Assembly (NCBI RefSeq): GCF_009765685.1
Contig: NZ_LMUY01000103.1
Coordinates: forward strand, 171,023 to 235,022
Source of the DNA: Acidisphaera sp. L21
GTDB taxonomy: Bacteria; Pseudomonadota; Alphaproteobacteria; Acetobacterales; Acetobacteraceae
Length of the DNA: 64,000 nucleotides
Direction: 5' to 3'
Below the pieces are notes generated by a model. The model did no database searches and was not told the origin of the DNA. It saw only the letters and a program-made list of their open reading frames with translations. The first letter of the stretch is position 1; every line of letters begins with the position of its first letter. The translations under genes were made by a program, and so were the position numbers. Below are positions 28,309-39,881 of the stretch, piece after piece.

Positions 28309-28707
28309 TCAGCGGCGGCGGCCGCCGAGTTCGGCCTCGATCGCCGCCTCCAGATCCTCGGGCGACATATCTTCGACGGGAAGGCTCTGCGCCTCCTCCT
28401 CGGCCGACACGTCCTGCAGCCCGAAGATGTTCTGGTCGGTCGGGATAAGGTCGAGCACCTCTTCGTCCGCAGGCTCCGGCTCCGGCGCGCGGGAGAGCGA
28501 CTTGATCAGATCCTGCTCCAGCTTCTGCAGGCCGATCGTCTCCTCGGCGATCTCGCGCAGGGCTACGACCGGGTTCTTGTCGTCGTCGCGATCGACCGTC
28601 AATTCTTCACCACGGCTGAGGTTGCGCGCGCGCTGGGCAGCGAACAGAACCAGCTCGAAACGGTTGGGAACGCGCTGGACGCAATCCTCGACAGTGACGC
28701 GTGCCAT
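28309..28707 (-). CDS. rpoZ: RNA polymerase omega subunit
   Basis: Small assembly subunit of RNA polymerase. The 132-residue protein opens [31 protein letters not shown], the classic omega N-terminus, followed by [14 protein letters not shown]. The remaining half is an acidic tail typical of alphaproteobacterial RpoZ. The ATG at 28707 is preceded by a GGAG about 9 nt upstream; a TTG 21 bp further out is less likely. It is immediately upstream of the rel/spoT gene. Confidence 0.95.
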   Translation of the reverse strand: MARVTVEDCVQRVPNRFELVLFAAQRARNLSRGEELTVDRDDDKNPVVALREIAEETIGLQKLEQDLIKSLSRAPEPEPADEEVLDLIPTDQNIFGLQDVSAEEEAQSLPVEDMSPEDLEAAIEAELGGRRR

Positions 28708-28744
28708 CGGGCAGTCTCCAAAGTACAAATGGGGTTGGACACAC

Positions 28745-29272
28745 CTAGATAGTCTTCGGGCCGTCGTCTCGCAAGTGCGAAGACGTCAGCGGTCGTGCGC
28801 CCTGGTCCTCCAGCGCGTCCAGCAGGGCACGCGCGGACTGATTCAAGACCGGATGGCGCCAGTTCGGTGCCACGTCCAGCAGGGGAGCCAGCACGAACGC
28901 CCGCTCGTGCATGCGGGGGTGCGGGATTGTTGGATCCGGGGCGGTGCGCACCAGGTCGCCCATGGCGATGATGTCCAGGTCCAGGGTTCGGGCCGCGTTC
29001 GGGGTGCTGCGCTGGCGACCATGCGCCAGTTCCACTGCCTGGAGCGCCGCGAGCAAGACCGCCGGGTCAACCATCCCCTCCAGCCGTGCGACACCATTGA
29101 TATAGGGCGGCTGGCCGGATGGCGGCATCGGCTGGGTCGCGAACCAGCGGGAGAGGGCGACGCAGCGAAGACCCACCAAACCATCCAGGGCGGCAGCGGC
29201 CCGGCGGCAGGTCTCCAGCGGTGCAATGCCCGATTGCGTTGGCAGGTTGGCGCCTAGTGCAACCAGTATCAT
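28745..29272 (-). CDS. folK: 2-amino-4-hydroxy-6-hydroxymethyldihydropteridine pyrophosphokinase
   Basis: Transfers pyrophosphate from ATP to the pterin in folate synthesis. The 175-residue protein has [11 protein letters not shown] at the start, [21 protein letters not shown] (the pterin loop, normally ending YxN), the HPPK signature [15 protein letters not shown] with the metal-binding Asp pair, and [14 protein letters not shown]. The start at 29272 is chosen because it begins exactly at the first beta strand; the upstream Met adds 10 unconserved residues. Confidence 0.93.
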   Translation of the reverse strand: MILVALGANLPTQSGIAPLETCRRAAAALDGLVGLRCVALSRWFATQPMPPSGQPPYINGVARLEGMVDPAVLLAALQAVELAHGRQRSTPNAARTLDLDIIAMGDLVRTAPDPTIPHPRMHERAFVLAPLLDVAPNWRHPVLNQSARALLDALEDQGARPLTSSHLRDDGPKTI

Positions 29273-29307
29273 CGGGTTCGGCCTTTCTGCACAGGTGAGC
29301 ACGTCTT

Positions 29308-29961
29308 ATGGTTGAATTTCGCCCATGGTATCGCGCCCCTGTCTCAGCGCAGTCGCTTAAGGAATATGAACTCGTGCTTTTTCTGCCGAATGATCGCACT
29401 GCTCTTTTTATCGATGGCGCGAACCTCTATTCCGCTTCTAGAAATCTTGGTTTTGACGTCGATTACCGGAACATGCTCGAATTCTTTCGCGCAAAAACAA
29501 ACGTGATCCGGGCCTATTATTATTCTGCAATTTTGGAAACCGAGGAATACTCGCCATTGAAGCCGCTGACCGATTGGTTGGCCTATAACGGCTATGCGCT
29601 AATCACAAAGCCGGCCCGCGAATTTACCGATGCTGCGGGTCGTCGCCGGGTCAAAGGCAACATGGATGTCGAACTCGCGGTGGACATGATGGAGCTAGCA
29701 CCGAAGCTGGACCACGCTGTCCTGTTCAGCGGCGACAGCGATTTTCGCCGGCTGGTGGAGGCCGTGCAGCGCATGGGGGTGCGCGTGTCCGTCATCTCCA
29801 CCGTGCGCAGCAGCCCGCCCATGGTGGGGGACGAATTGCGTCGCCAGGCCGACCATTTCATCGAACTCGCCGACATCGCCACCGGCTTCACCCGCCGCCA
29901 GACCGAGCCGCGGGCACGCCCCGCCCGGTCCAGCGACTATGTCGAGCCGACCGACGCTTGA
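29308..29961 (+). CDS. NYN domain (LabA/DUF88 family) protein, putative ribonuclease
   Basis: 217-residue protein with a PIN-like NYN fold: ALFIDGANLYSASRNLGFDVDY (first acidic site), KGNMDVELAVDMME (central Asp), and HAVLFSGDSDFRRLVEAVQRMGVRVSVIS (third Asp cluster). These are the conserved acidic residues of LabA/DUF88 proteins, which are thought to act on RNA. A basic Arg/Pro-rich tail follows. The start is uncertain: conservation begins at about residue 26 (LPNDRTALFIDG). Codon use in the first 200 bp is less GC-rich than the neighbourhood. The stop overlaps or abuts the uracil-DNA glycosylase gene, suggesting an operon. Confidence 0.83.
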   Translation: MVEFRPWYRAPVSAQSLKEYELVLFLPNDRTALFIDGANLYSASRNLGFDVDYRNMLEFFRAKTNVIRAYYYSAILETEEYSPLKPLTDWLAYNGYALITKPAREFTDAAGRRRVKGNMDVELAVDMMELAPKLDHAVLFSGDSDFRRLVEAVQRMGVRVSVISTVRSSPPMVGDELRRQADHFIELADIATGFTRRQTEPRARPARSSDYVEPTDA

Positions 29962-29966
29962 GCACG

Positions 29967-30605
29967 ATGCCGGCCAGCCCCTCGCTCGATTGCCCGCTTT
30001 GCCCGCGCCTGGTCGAATACCGTGTTGCCAACCGGGCCGAGCATCCGGAGTGGTTCAACGCGCCCGTGCCGAGCTTCGGCCAGACGGATGCGCAGTTTCT
30101 GGTCGTTGGCATGGCGCCCGGGGTGCGAGGGGCCAACCGCACCGGCCGGCCGTTCACCGGCGACCATGCCGGGATCCTGCTCTACCAGACGCTGTTGCGG
30201 TATGGATTCGCCACCGGGCAATACGCGGCCGACCCGGCGGATGGGCTGGTGTTGCAGGACACCCGCATCGTCAACGCCGTGCGCTGCGTGCCGCCGGCCA
30301 ATCTGCCTGTCCCGGCGGAGGTGAAGACCTGCAATCAGTTCCTCACCGCCGAATTGGCCGCGATGCCACGGCTGAAGATCGTGTTGGTGCTGGGATTGCT
30401 GGCCCATGCCGCTGTGCTGCGGTCCATGGGCATCCGCCAGGCGCTGCATAAGTTTCGCCATGGTGAGTTTCATGCTCTGGCGAATGGCCTGGTGCTGGCC
30501 AACAGCTATCATGTGTCCCGCTACAACACGAACACCGGACGCCTGACCGAGCCGATGTTCCAGTCCGTCATCGCCGAAACCCGGCAACGCCTCGGCGCCG
30601 CCTGA
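29967..30605 (+). CDS. Family 5 (type b) uracil-DNA glycosylase
   Basis: Iron-sulfur uracil-DNA glycosylase of the UDGb group, excising uracil and other deaminated bases. Four Cys suited to the [4Fe-4S] cluster are visible: Cys9 and Cys12 (CPLCPRL), Cys107 (RCVPPAN) and Cys122. Motif 1 is GMAPGVRGANRTGRPFTGD, the Gly-Ala form of family 5 that lacks the catalytic Asp of family 1. Motif 2 is HVSRYNTNTGRL near the C-terminus. From the ATG at 29967 the protein has 212 residues; a TTG at 29958 that overlaps the previous stop (TTGA) is an alternative start. Confidence 0.9.
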   Translation: MPASPSLDCPLCPRLVEYRVANRAEHPEWFNAPVPSFGQTDAQFLVVGMAPGVRGANRTGRPFTGDHAGILLYQTLLRYGFATGQYAADPADGLVLQDTRIVNAVRCVPPANLPVPAEVKTCNQFLTAELAAMPRLKIVLVLGLLAHAAVLRSMGIRQALHKFRHGEFHALANGLVLANSYHVSRYNTNTGRLTEPMFQSVIAETRQRLGAA

Positions 30606-31336
30606 TGGAGGAAGACCGCATCTGTGGCGCCAACGCGGTTGCCGCAGTGTTTGCCAAACGGCCGGAGGCGGTGAAGCGCCTGTTCTACACCGAGGACATG
30701 AAGGAGAAGGTCGGGCCGTTCTGCGCTGCGCTGGCCGCGAAGCGCCGGCCATATCGCCTGCTGGACGAGGCGGACATCGCCAAGACCGCCGGGTCGATCC
30801 ACCATGGCGGCGTCGTTGCCATCGCCGAGACGCGCTATGTCGGCATCATCGACTTCGTCCGGCCGCCGCGCATGCAACTGCTGGTAATCCTGGACGGCGT
30901 CAGCAATCCGCATAACCTTGGCGCCATCGCCCGCAGCGCGGCGTTCTTCGGCGCCGGCGGGCTGCTGTTTCATGAAATTCCAGGGCAGGCCATGCCGTCC
31001 GACGCTGCGTATCGCACGGCAGAGGGCGGGCTGGAGTATCTGGAACTGCACAAGACCCGTAACATCCGCAAGGCGCTGCTGGCGCTGGAGCCGCATTACC
31101 GCACCGTCGCGACCGCCTTCACGCCGGACGCGATGCCGCTGCAAACGCTCCCGCGGGATCGCCCGATCGCCCTGGTGCTGGGCAATGAGGAGCGGGGTGT
31201 TTCCTGGGACACGCTGGAAACCTGCCGCCGCCGGGTGCGCATTCTGGGGCCGGGCAAGGTGCAGAGCCTGAACGTCGCCCAGGCCGCCGCCGTGCTGCTG
31301 GCCAACCTGACCGACCCGATGGCACAGCCGGGCTAG
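30605..31336 (+). CDS. SpoU/TrmH-family RNA 2'-O-methyltransferase
   Basis: 243-residue SPOUT methyltransferase for rRNA or tRNA ribose methylation. An RlmB-like N-terminal substrate domain (RICGANAVAAVF ... KTAGSIHHGGVVAIAE) precedes the knotted catalytic domain. That domain has LDGVSNPHNLGAIARSAAFFGAG (motif 1), ALVLGNEERGVS (motif 2) and VQSLNVAQAAAVLL (motif 3). The ATG at 30605 overlaps the glycosylase stop by 1 bp (TGATG). Methylation target is unassigned; RlmB-like 23S G2251 is one possibility. Its end overlaps convergent DoxX by 4 bp. Confidence 0.88.
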   Translation: MEEDRICGANAVAAVFAKRPEAVKRLFYTEDMKEKVGPFCAALAAKRRPYRLLDEADIAKTAGSIHHGGVVAIAETRYVGIIDFVRPPRMQLLVILDGVSNPHNLGAIARSAAFFGAGGLLFHEIPGQAMPSDAAYRTAEGGLEYLELHKTRNIRKALLALEPHYRTVATAFTPDAMPLQTLPRDRPIALVLGNEERGVSWDTLETCRRRVRILGPGKVQSLNVAQAAAVLLANLTDPMAQPG

Positions 31337-31731
31337 ACGCCGACGCGGCGCCGGGCGATCAGCGCATCCAGGCTGAAGGCGCCGCCGCCGAATGCCACGA
31401 CGTACACCATGCCGCCGGCGATACCGACGTTCTTGAGAAAATGGATTTCCATGTTCAGGTCGGCGAAGTTGGAGTGGAATTGGATCGCGGTCACGATGCA
31501 CCACACGGCCAAGACCAGCCCGGATAGCCGGGTGAACAAGCCGAGCACGAGCGCCAGTCCCACCCCCAGTTCGATGAACACGGCGAGCGCGTAGGCGGCC
31601 TCCGGCATCGGCAGGCCGGATTTGGCGATGTAGGCCTGCGTGGCGGCGGCCGTCATCAGCTTGCCCCAGCCACCCCACACGAACAGGACACTGAGCAGGA
31701 TACGGCCAATGAGAGCCAAGATGTCGGACAT
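31333..31731 (-). CDS. DoxX family membrane protein
   Basis: About 132-residue inner-membrane protein with four predicted hydrophobic helices. The DoxX-type first helix is IGRILLSVLFVWGGWGKL, with the conserved GxGK-like end; later helices are AYALAVFIELGVGLALVLG, SGLVLAVWCIVTAIQFH and NVGIAGGMVYVVAFGGGAFSLD. Function in the family is poorly defined (quinone-related redox or oxidative stress roles have been proposed). ATG at 31731 is taken as start; a GTG at 31737 is possible. It is at the end of the ftsK-transglutaminase-exporter gene row, about 20 bp from the exporter stop. Confidence 0.85.
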   Translation of the reverse strand: MSDILALIGRILLSVLFVWGGWGKLMTAAATQAYIAKSGLPMPEAAYALAVFIELGVGLALVLGLFTRLSGLVLAVWCIVTAIQFHSNFADLNMEIHFLKNVGIAGGMVYVVAFGGGAFSLDALIARRRVGV

Positions 31732-31752
31732 GCGCACAAAGCCTCGTTTCGG

Positions 31753-32925
31753 TTAGGAACGCCGGTACAGGTCGATCACGGTGGCGCAAACCGCGCCCAG
31801 CAGCATCGCCAGCGCCATGGGGCCCGCCGTGCCGTCGGCCAGCACGCCCATCAGCGACCCGCTGATCGCGGCAAGGATGAACTGGATCGTGCCCATGAGG
31901 GCCGACGCGCTGCCGGCCCGGGTCGGGTGCGGCGAGAGCGCGCCGACCGCGGTGTTGGGCTGGATGAAGCCCAGCGTGCACATGCCCAGGAAGATCGGCA
32001 CAAACACGCTGAGCACGCCGAACGGTCCGGCAAAGGCGCAGATTACCAGCGCGATGGTGGATGCCAGGAACAGCCGTACCGCCACCCGCAATACCCGGCT
32101 GGCCCCGAACCGCCTGAGGAAGAACGGATTGATCTGCGCGCCCAGGATGTAGCCGGCGGCACAGATGCCGAACAGCATGCCGTATACCGGCGGCGACAGG
32201 TCGAACAACTGGATGTAGACCGGCGGCGAGCCGCTGAGATAGGCGAACATGCTGAACATGACGCAAGCGCCGATCGACATGTACAGGAAGAACGTCCGCT
32301 CCCGCAGGATGGTGCCGTAGCGGGAGACCAGGCCGACCAGCCCCAGCTTGACCCGACGCTCCGCCGGCAGCGTTTCTGGCAGCACGAAGATGACGATCAG
32401 GAGGGAGATGGCGCCATGCACCGTGGCGAACCAGAAGATCACCTGCCAATTCGCCACCGCCAGTAGGAATCCACCCAGCGTGGGCGCCAGGATCGGGGCC
32501 ACCCCCATCACCAGCATCAGTTGCGACATCAGCCGCGCCGCTGCATGGCCATCCGCCAAGTCACGCACCATGGCGCGCGGTAATACCAGGCTAGCCGAGC
32601 CGCCAAACGCGCCGATCGCTCGCAGGATGGTGAGCGCCGTCAGGCTCGGCGCCAGGGCGCAGCCGGCGGAGGCTAGGGTGTAGATCACCAGCCCGGCGAT
32701 TAGCGGCGCGCGCCGCCCGAAGCGGTCGGACAGCGTGCCCTGAGTGATCTGCCCCACCGCCAGGCCGGCGAACCAGCTGGCCAGGGTGATCTGCGCCGTG
32801 CCCTCCGGCGCGCCGTAGCTCGCCTCGATCGCGGGGAACGCCGGGAGGTACATGTCGGTCGACAGCGGACCCACCGCTGTCAGAAACCCGAGCAGCGGGG
32901 GCAGCAACCGGGACGTGGATTTCAT
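31753..32925 (-). CDS. Bcr/CflA-family MFS drug exporter
   Basis: 390-residue major facilitator protein with 12 hydrophobic segments. The N-terminal half has PLSTDMYLPAFPAI (Bcr/CflA motif D1), GQITQGTLSDRFGRRAPLIAG (MFS motif A) and LRAIGAFGGSASLVLPRAMVRDL (motif B). The MGVAPILAPTLGGFLL stretch is the antiporter motif C of 12-helix drug exporters. The start at 32925 (MKSTSRLLPP) sits 4 bp after the transglutaminase stop. Substrates are unknown. Confidence 0.88.
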   Translation of the reverse strand: MKSTSRLLPPLLGFLTAVGPLSTDMYLPAFPAIEASYGAPEGTAQITLASWFAGLAVGQITQGTLSDRFGRRAPLIAGLVIYTLASAGCALAPSLTALTILRAIGAFGGSASLVLPRAMVRDLADGHAAARLMSQLMLVMGVAPILAPTLGGFLLAVANWQVIFWFATVHGAISLLIVIFVLPETLPAERRVKLGLVGLVSRYGTILRERTFFLYMSIGACVMFSMFAYLSGSPPVYIQLFDLSPPVYGMLFGICAAGYILGAQINPFFLRRFGASRVLRVAVRLFLASTIALVICAFAGPFGVLSVFVPIFLGMCTLGFIQPNTAVGALSPHPTRAGSASALMGTIQFILAAISGSLMGVLADGTAGPMALAMLLGAVCATVIDLYRRS

Positions 32926-32929
32926 CGGA

Positions 32930-33778
32930 CTAAGGTGCTTGCGTGCTAACCGCTTGCGTAGTGCGGATCGGGTTGGGGGTCGGCCCGTTGATCCAGACGG
33001 AGGGCGGCTGCGCCTGCGCGCCACCGTAGATCGAGCAGAAGGCGACGTCGGCCGCATCCCGCCCGGCACCGATACGCACCAGCCCGTCCAGCGCCGCCAT
33101 GCGCGTCGGGTCGAACAGATACCAGGCGCCGCCGCCGGGCCCATGCAAGAAAGCTTCGAACACGGCGTGGAAGTCCGGCGGGGAAAGCTGCCAGGCGTAG
33201 GCGCTGATGTAGCGCGCGGGAATGCCCACGGCGCGGCATAGCGTGATCGCCAGGTGCGCAAAATCGCGGCACACGCCGGCGCGGTCGCCCAGCGTGTCGT
33301 ACGCGCTGGTCAGCGCGTCGGAGGTGCCGGCCTGGTAATCGACGTTGTCGCGGATCCAGTTGCAGATTGCCGTCACCCGCTGGTGGCCGGTGGGGCCGCC
33401 GCCGCCGAATTGCCGGTTGGCGAACCGGTTCAACCGGTCGGACTGGCAATAGCGGCTGGCGTTCAGATAGGTCAGAACCTCCATCGGCAGGGAGCCGCCG
33501 GGGATCTCGGTCACGCCCGTCGGGTCCAACATCAACGGGTCCAGCGCGATCTGTGCCCGGTAGTCGATCTGGAATTCCCCGGCCGGCACGACGTAGCGGA
33601 TGAAGCGGTTGCCGCTTTCGGGCGCATCGAACCGGTCCGGCTGGCCCAGATCGGGGCTGGTGGTCAGCGTTTCGGACACGATGCGCTGCCGGGGCAGGCG
33701 CGCGGCCTCCAGGTTGAAGACGAAGGGGGTTGGGGCCTCCACCTGGTAGCGCAGCGTGCAGCCGATGGTGAAGTCCAT
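32930..33778 (-). CDS. Transglutaminase-like cysteine peptidase domain protein
   Basis: 282-residue protein of the bacterial transglutaminase-like superfamily. The catalytic triad is visible: Cys170 in RAGVCRDFAHLAITLCRAVGIPARY, His204 in DFHAVFEAFL, and Asp223 in WYLFDPTR. An N-terminal beta-rich region (about residues 1-110) is as in Mth-type family members. No signal peptide is seen. It lies 4 bp downstream of ftsK and 4 bp before the exporter gene, so probably cotranscribed. The role is unknown; peptide-bond hydrolysis or transamidation are both possible. Confidence 0.87.
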   Translation of the reverse strand: MDFTIGCTLRYQVEAPTPFVFNLEAARLPRQRIVSETLTTSPDLGQPDRFDAPESGNRFIRYVVPAGEFQIDYRAQIALDPLMLDPTGVTEIPGGSLPMEVLTYLNASRYCQSDRLNRFANRQFGGGGPTGHQRVTAICNWIRDNVDYQAGTSDALTSAYDTLGDRAGVCRDFAHLAITLCRAVGIPARYISAYAWQLSPPDFHAVFEAFLHGPGGGAWYLFDPTRMAALDGLVRIGAGRDAADVAFCSIYGGAQAQPPSVWINGPTPNPIRTTQAVSTQAP

Positions 33779-33782
33779 AGGA

Positions 33783-36284
33783 TCAGTCCTCGTCGTGGGT
33801 TCGGCGCACCAGGATCTCGCGTTTGCCGACGTGGTTCGCGGGGCTGATGATCCCCTCTTTCTCCATCTGCTCTATCAGCTTGGCCGCGCGATTGTAACCG
33901 ATGGACAAATGGCGCTGGATGAACGACGTACTCGCCTTGCCCTCGCGCGCCACCACCGCCACGGCCTGGTCGAACAGCGACTTCTCCCCGTCGCTGCCGC
34001 CGGCGATGCCGCTCATGGCGCTGCCGCCTTCGTCCTCGTCCGGCGCCTCGGTCACTTCGTCCAGATAGGATGGCTCGCCCTGGGCACGCAGGAAGGCAAC
34101 GACGTCCTCCACCTCCCGGTCGCTGACGAACGGGCCGTGCACGCGGCCGATGCGCCCGCCACCCTGCATGTACAACATGTCGCCCTGGCCCAGCAGTTGC
34201 TCCGACCCCTGCTCACCCAGGATGGTGCGGCTGTCGAATTTGCTGATCACGGTGAAGGAAATCCGGGTCGGGAAGTTCGCCTTGATCGTGCCGGTGATCA
34301 CGTCGACCGACGGGCGCTGCGTTGCCATCACCACGTGGATGCCGGCGGCCCGGGCCATCTGGGCCAGGCGCTGCACCGCGGCCTCGATCTCCTTGCCGGC
34401 GACCATCATCAGGTCCGCCATTTCGTCGATCACCACCACCAGGAAGGGCAGCTTCTCCAGCGCCAGCGGATGCTCCTCGAAGATCGGCTTGCCCGTCTCT
34501 GCATCGAACCCGGTCTGCACGCGCCGGGTCACGACCTCGCCGCGGGCGCTCGCTTCCTCGACCCGCTCGTTATAGCCGCCGACATTGCGCACGCCGAGCT
34601 GGCTCATCGCCCGATAGCGCCGTTCCATCTCGCGCACGGTCCATTTCAGCGCCGTCACCGCCTTGGCCGGCTCGGTCACGACGGGGGCCATCAAGTGGGG
34701 AATGCCGTCATAGACCGACAATTCGAGCATCTTCGGGTCGATCAGGATCAGCCGGCACTGATCGGGGCTCAGGCGATAGAGCAGGCTCAGGATCATCGCG
34801 TTGATCCCGACGGACTTGCCCGAGCCGGTGGTCCCGGCCACCAGCAAATGCGGCATCCGCGCCAGGTCGGCCAGGATCGGCTCGCCACCGATATCCTTGC
34901 CCAGCGCCAGCGCCAACCGCCCGGGATGTTTTTCCCACGCGTCGGAGCCGAGCAGTTCGGAGAGGTACACCGTCTCCCGCTTGGCGTTCGGCACCTCGAT
35001 GCCGATGACGTTGCGGCCGGGCACGGTGGCGATGCGCACCGCGGTGACGGACATGGACCGCGCCACGTCGTCCGCCAGCCCGATCACCCGGGCAGAGCGG
35101 ATGCCCGGCGCTGGCTCCAGCTCGTACAGCGTGACCACCGGACCGGGGCGGATTTCCCGGATGGTGCCCTGCACGCCGTACTCGTCCAGCACCGATTCCA
35201 GCAGCCGGGCGTTGGCCTGTAACGCCTCTTCGCTGGGGCCGGTGTTGGCGCGGACGGGCGCCGCCTTCAGCAACGACAGCGGCGGCATGCGCCAGTTGCC
35301 GGGTGCGGCCTCCGGCAGCGGCAGGCTCGGCTGATGCGTGGGCGCCGTCTTGCGGGTCGGCAGGCTGATGCGGGTGCGGGGGGCCGGGGCCGCGACGGCC
35401 ATTTGAGTCCGGGGGAGGGTGGTCTCCTCCTCCTCGACTTGCTCGGCCTCGTGCTCGTCGTGTCGCTCCGCCTCCTCCTGTCTCTCCCCCTGGAACTCCC
35501 TTTGGGGCTCGCCCATCGGCGGCGGGTTGGCACGGCGCGCGGGTGCGGGGCGAGAGGCGGCGCGCAGCATCGGTTCCAGCGGGCGCAGTGGCTCCGGCTC
35601 GCGCCGGCGGAGCAGGCGAAGTGGCGCCATCAGCAGCGGGAGAAGCCCGACGGCGCCGCGTCCAACCTTGTGCCCGCGCGCGAGCGAGCCGCCCGCCACG
35701 CGCCCGGCCGCCCGCCATTCCCCGGCGGATAAGCCCAAAGCGGCCCAGAACAGCACGACGCCCAGTACGCCGCCGACCGCCAGGGCGATCATGACGCCAA
35801 GCGGGCCGAGCAGGCCGTGCGCATAGGACGTCACCGACTGCGCGATCACCCGCCCGATCGCACCACCCGGCCCGGCGTCGGACGGCCAGGCCGCCTGGGT
35901 GGGCAGGGCGGCGGCCAGTGCGGCCAGCACCGGCAGCGCCGCGAGCGTGCTGGCCAACCGGGCGGCGAAACTGCCGAGCCCGCGATGCGAGGCTATGCGC
36001 CAGGCCCAGGCCAACGCCACCACGCCGGGCAGCACCGCGGCGACACCCAGGCTTTGCAGCAGCAGATCTGCCGCCATCGCGCCCGCTGGCCCGGCCAGGT
36101 TGGTCGGCGGACGGGACGTCGCGGTGTTCATCGATGGGTCGAGCGGGTTGTAGCAGGCCAGCGCCACCAGCAGCGCGACGCCGCCCAGGCCTAGAACGAT
36201 CCCGCCCAATTCGGACAGGCGCCGGCTGATCAGCGTGCGAATGGCAGGGGAAGCAAGGCGGCGTGCCGGGACAGCAGCGGACAT
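33783..36284 (-). CDS. ftsK: DNA translocase FtsK
   Basis: 833-residue septal DNA pump coordinating chromosome segregation with division. The N-terminal 200 residues have four to five membrane segments. A linker follows, rich in Pro, Arg and a Glu/Gln-rich acidic run (about residues 265-305). The motor has Walker [15 protein letters not shown] (about residue 485), Walker [14 protein letters not shown] (about residue 620) and [26 protein letters not shown]. The C-terminal winged-helix gamma domain ends [26 protein letters not shown]. Met at 36284 (MSAAVPARR) is preferred over one 57 bp upstream. The shorter linker compared with E. coli FtsK is normal for this class. Confidence 0.95.
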   Translation of the reverse strand: MSAAVPARRLASPAIRTLISRRLSELGGIVLGLGGVALLVALACYNPLDPSMNTATSRPPTNLAGPAGAMAADLLLQSLGVAAVLPGVVALAWAWRIASHRGLGSFAARLASTLAALPVLAALAAALPTQAAWPSDAGPGGAIGRVIAQSVTSYAHGLLGPLGVMIALAVGGVLGVVLFWAALGLSAGEWRAAGRVAGGSLARGHKVGRGAVGLLPLLMAPLRLLRRREPEPLRPLEPMLRAASRPAPARRANPPPMGEPQREFQGERQEEAERHDEHEAEQVEEEETTLPRTQMAVAAPAPRTRISLPTRKTAPTHQPSLPLPEAAPGNWRMPPLSLLKAAPVRANTGPSEEALQANARLLESVLDEYGVQGTIREIRPGPVVTLYELEPAPGIRSARVIGLADDVARSMSVTAVRIATVPGRNVIGIEVPNAKRETVYLSELLGSDAWEKHPGRLALALGKDIGGEPILADLARMPHLLVAGTTGSGKSVGINAMILSLLYRLSPDQCRLILIDPKMLELSVYDGIPHLMAPVVTEPAKAVTALKWTVREMERRYRAMSQLGVRNVGGYNERVEEASARGEVVTRRVQTGFDAETGKPIFEEHPLALEKLPFLVVVIDEMADLMMVAGKEIEAAVQRLAQMARAAGIHVVMATQRPSVDVITGTIKANFPTRISFTVISKFDSRTILGEQGSEQLLGQGDMLYMQGGGRIGRVHGPFVSDREVEDVVAFLRAQGEPSYLDEVTEAPDEDEGGSAMSGIAGGSDGEKSLFDQAVAVVAREGKASTSFIQRHLSIGYNRAAKLIEQMEKEGIISPANHVGKREILVRRTHDED

Positions 36285-36350
36285 GCGTGACGGTGCCTCT
36301 AGTTCATCCGAGATCGCAGCTATAGCCGGGAACTCGCGCATCCAGAATGC

Positions 36351-36384
36351 AAAAAGGGGTGCGACCTTTCGGCCGCACCCCTTT
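36351..36384 (-). terminator. Rho-independent terminator of glnK-amtB
   Basis: An 11-bp perfect stem (AAAGGGGTGCG at 36353-36363 with CGCACCCCTTT at 36374-36384) with a 10-nt loop. Read on the minus strand it ends in a T run, about 20 bp after the amtB stop. It separates amtB from the ftsK promoter region. Confidence 0.8.
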
Positions 36385-36404
36385 GCGTTGCGGATCTGCC
36401 GCGC

Positions 36405-38508
<2,104 letters not shown>

Positions 38509-39822
38509 ATGAAACGAGCCACCTGGTCACCCTTGTCCGCCAAATCAGCCCGCGGACCATTAACGATGATCTGTGGCACTGTCTTTCTTGGTATTATGGC
38601 TGGACAAGCCGCCGCCCAACCCGTGGCAACTGCCCCCGCACCAGCGACAGAAAAGGCGTGGGCTCCGCCGACAAGCTTTTCCGACTGGGCTAGCAGCATC
38701 AAGTTTTGGGGCCAGGTTGAGGCGGGGATCGTCGGCAACACCCAGGACCCGAATAACGGCGCCAATTACGGCGCGCTGTTCACCGACAAGGCCAACCGGC
38801 CGATCCTGAACCAACTGATGCTCACGCTCGAACGGGACATCGATCCTAAGGCGACGTCCTACGATTTCGGCTTCAAGCTGCAGGGCATGTATGGTTCCGA
38901 CGCTCGGATTATCCACTCACTGGGCTTGTTCGACCACGCGATCCACGACCGTAATCAGTTGGACATCGTCGAGGCAAACGTCACCGCACATACGCCGTGG
39001 CTATTCGAAGGTGGTATCGACTTCAAGGGCGGCCTGTATCCAACGCCGCTTGGGTTCGAAGTCATCGACCCGAAGGCCAATCCTTTCTACACCCACTCCT
39101 ACATCTTCAACTATGGCCTACCCTATAAGCATCTCGGCTTGTTGAGCACGGCGCACGTGACGAGCGTGCTGGACCTGTATCTCGGCATCGACACCGGCAC
39201 CAACGTCACGATTTTCGACGGCGACGACAACCGCCGACCCGGCGGCATCGCTGGGTTCGGGCTAAACCTGTTGGATGGCAAGCTGACCCTGCTGGCGCTG
39301 ACCCATATCGGGCCAGAGAATTCCAAGCGGAACACGCCCTTCGCAAATTCCGCCATGCGGTACTACAACGACGTCACCATCACCTATAAGGCAACGGATG
39401 CGCTAAGCTTCACAACCGAGCTCAACTACATCAAGGATGATGGTTTCCGCGCCGAGGGCTATGGTGCGGCGCAATATATCTCCTACGCGCTGACCGATAC
39501 GTTGACCTTGAACGGCCGGGCCGAAATCTGGCGGGACAATTCGAATTTCTTTGTCAGCACGCCAGTCAATAATCTGGACTTCGTAAACTTCGAGCGTGGC
39601 TATTCCCCGGCCAATTTCTACACGGCGGTGCGCCCAACCACCTATTCCGCTCTGACGGCGGGGGTCACCTACAAGCCGGCGGGGATCCCGGCGCCGATCA
39701 ACAACCTCATGGTACGGCCGGAACTTCGCTACGACCGCTCGCTCTCGGGGTCGAAGCCCTATGGCGACGGGAATGACAAGGGCGTTTTTACGATCTCAGC
39801 GGACGTGATCCTCGGCTTCTAG
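38509..39822 (+). CDS. Putative beta-barrel outer-membrane porin (BBP2/OmpL-like)
   Basis: 437-residue exported protein: a signal sequence of about 36 residues with cleavage near GQAAA, then an alternating hydrophobic/polar pattern rich in Tyr, Phe and Gly. Segments such as IKFWGQVEAGIVGN, TSYDFGFKLQGMYGSD, FEGGIDFKGGLYPTPLGFEV, and a C-terminal FTISADVILGF fit a barrel with a terminal Phe. The resemblance is to putative beta-barrel porin family 2. No ligand can be stated. It is divergent from glnK-amtB, so a link to nitrogen compounds is possible but unproven. AAGGAAG is the ribosome binding site. Confidence 0.8.
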   Translation: MKRATWSPLSAKSARGPLTMICGTVFLGIMAGQAAAQPVATAPAPATEKAWAPPTSFSDWASSIKFWGQVEAGIVGNTQDPNNGANYGALFTDKANRPILNQLMLTLERDIDPKATSYDFGFKLQGMYGSDARIIHSLGLFDHAIHDRNQLDIVEANVTAHTPWLFEGGIDFKGGLYPTPLGFEVIDPKANPFYTHSYIFNYGLPYKHLGLLSTAHVTSVLDLYLGIDTGTNVTIFDGDDNRRPGGIAGFGLNLLDGKLTLLALTHIGPENSKRNTPFANSAMRYYNDVTITYKATDALSFTTELNYIKDDGFRAEGYGAAQYISYALTDTLTLNGRAEIWRDNSNFFVSTPVNNLDFVNFERGYSPANFYTAVRPTTYSALTAGVTYKPAGIPAPINNLMVRPELRYDRSLSGSKPYGDGNDKGVFTISADVILGF

Positions 39823-39881
39823 GCTAGGCGGGTCACGCCCGGCACGGCAAACTGGCGGCTCACGAAAAGGGGGCCGCCACG

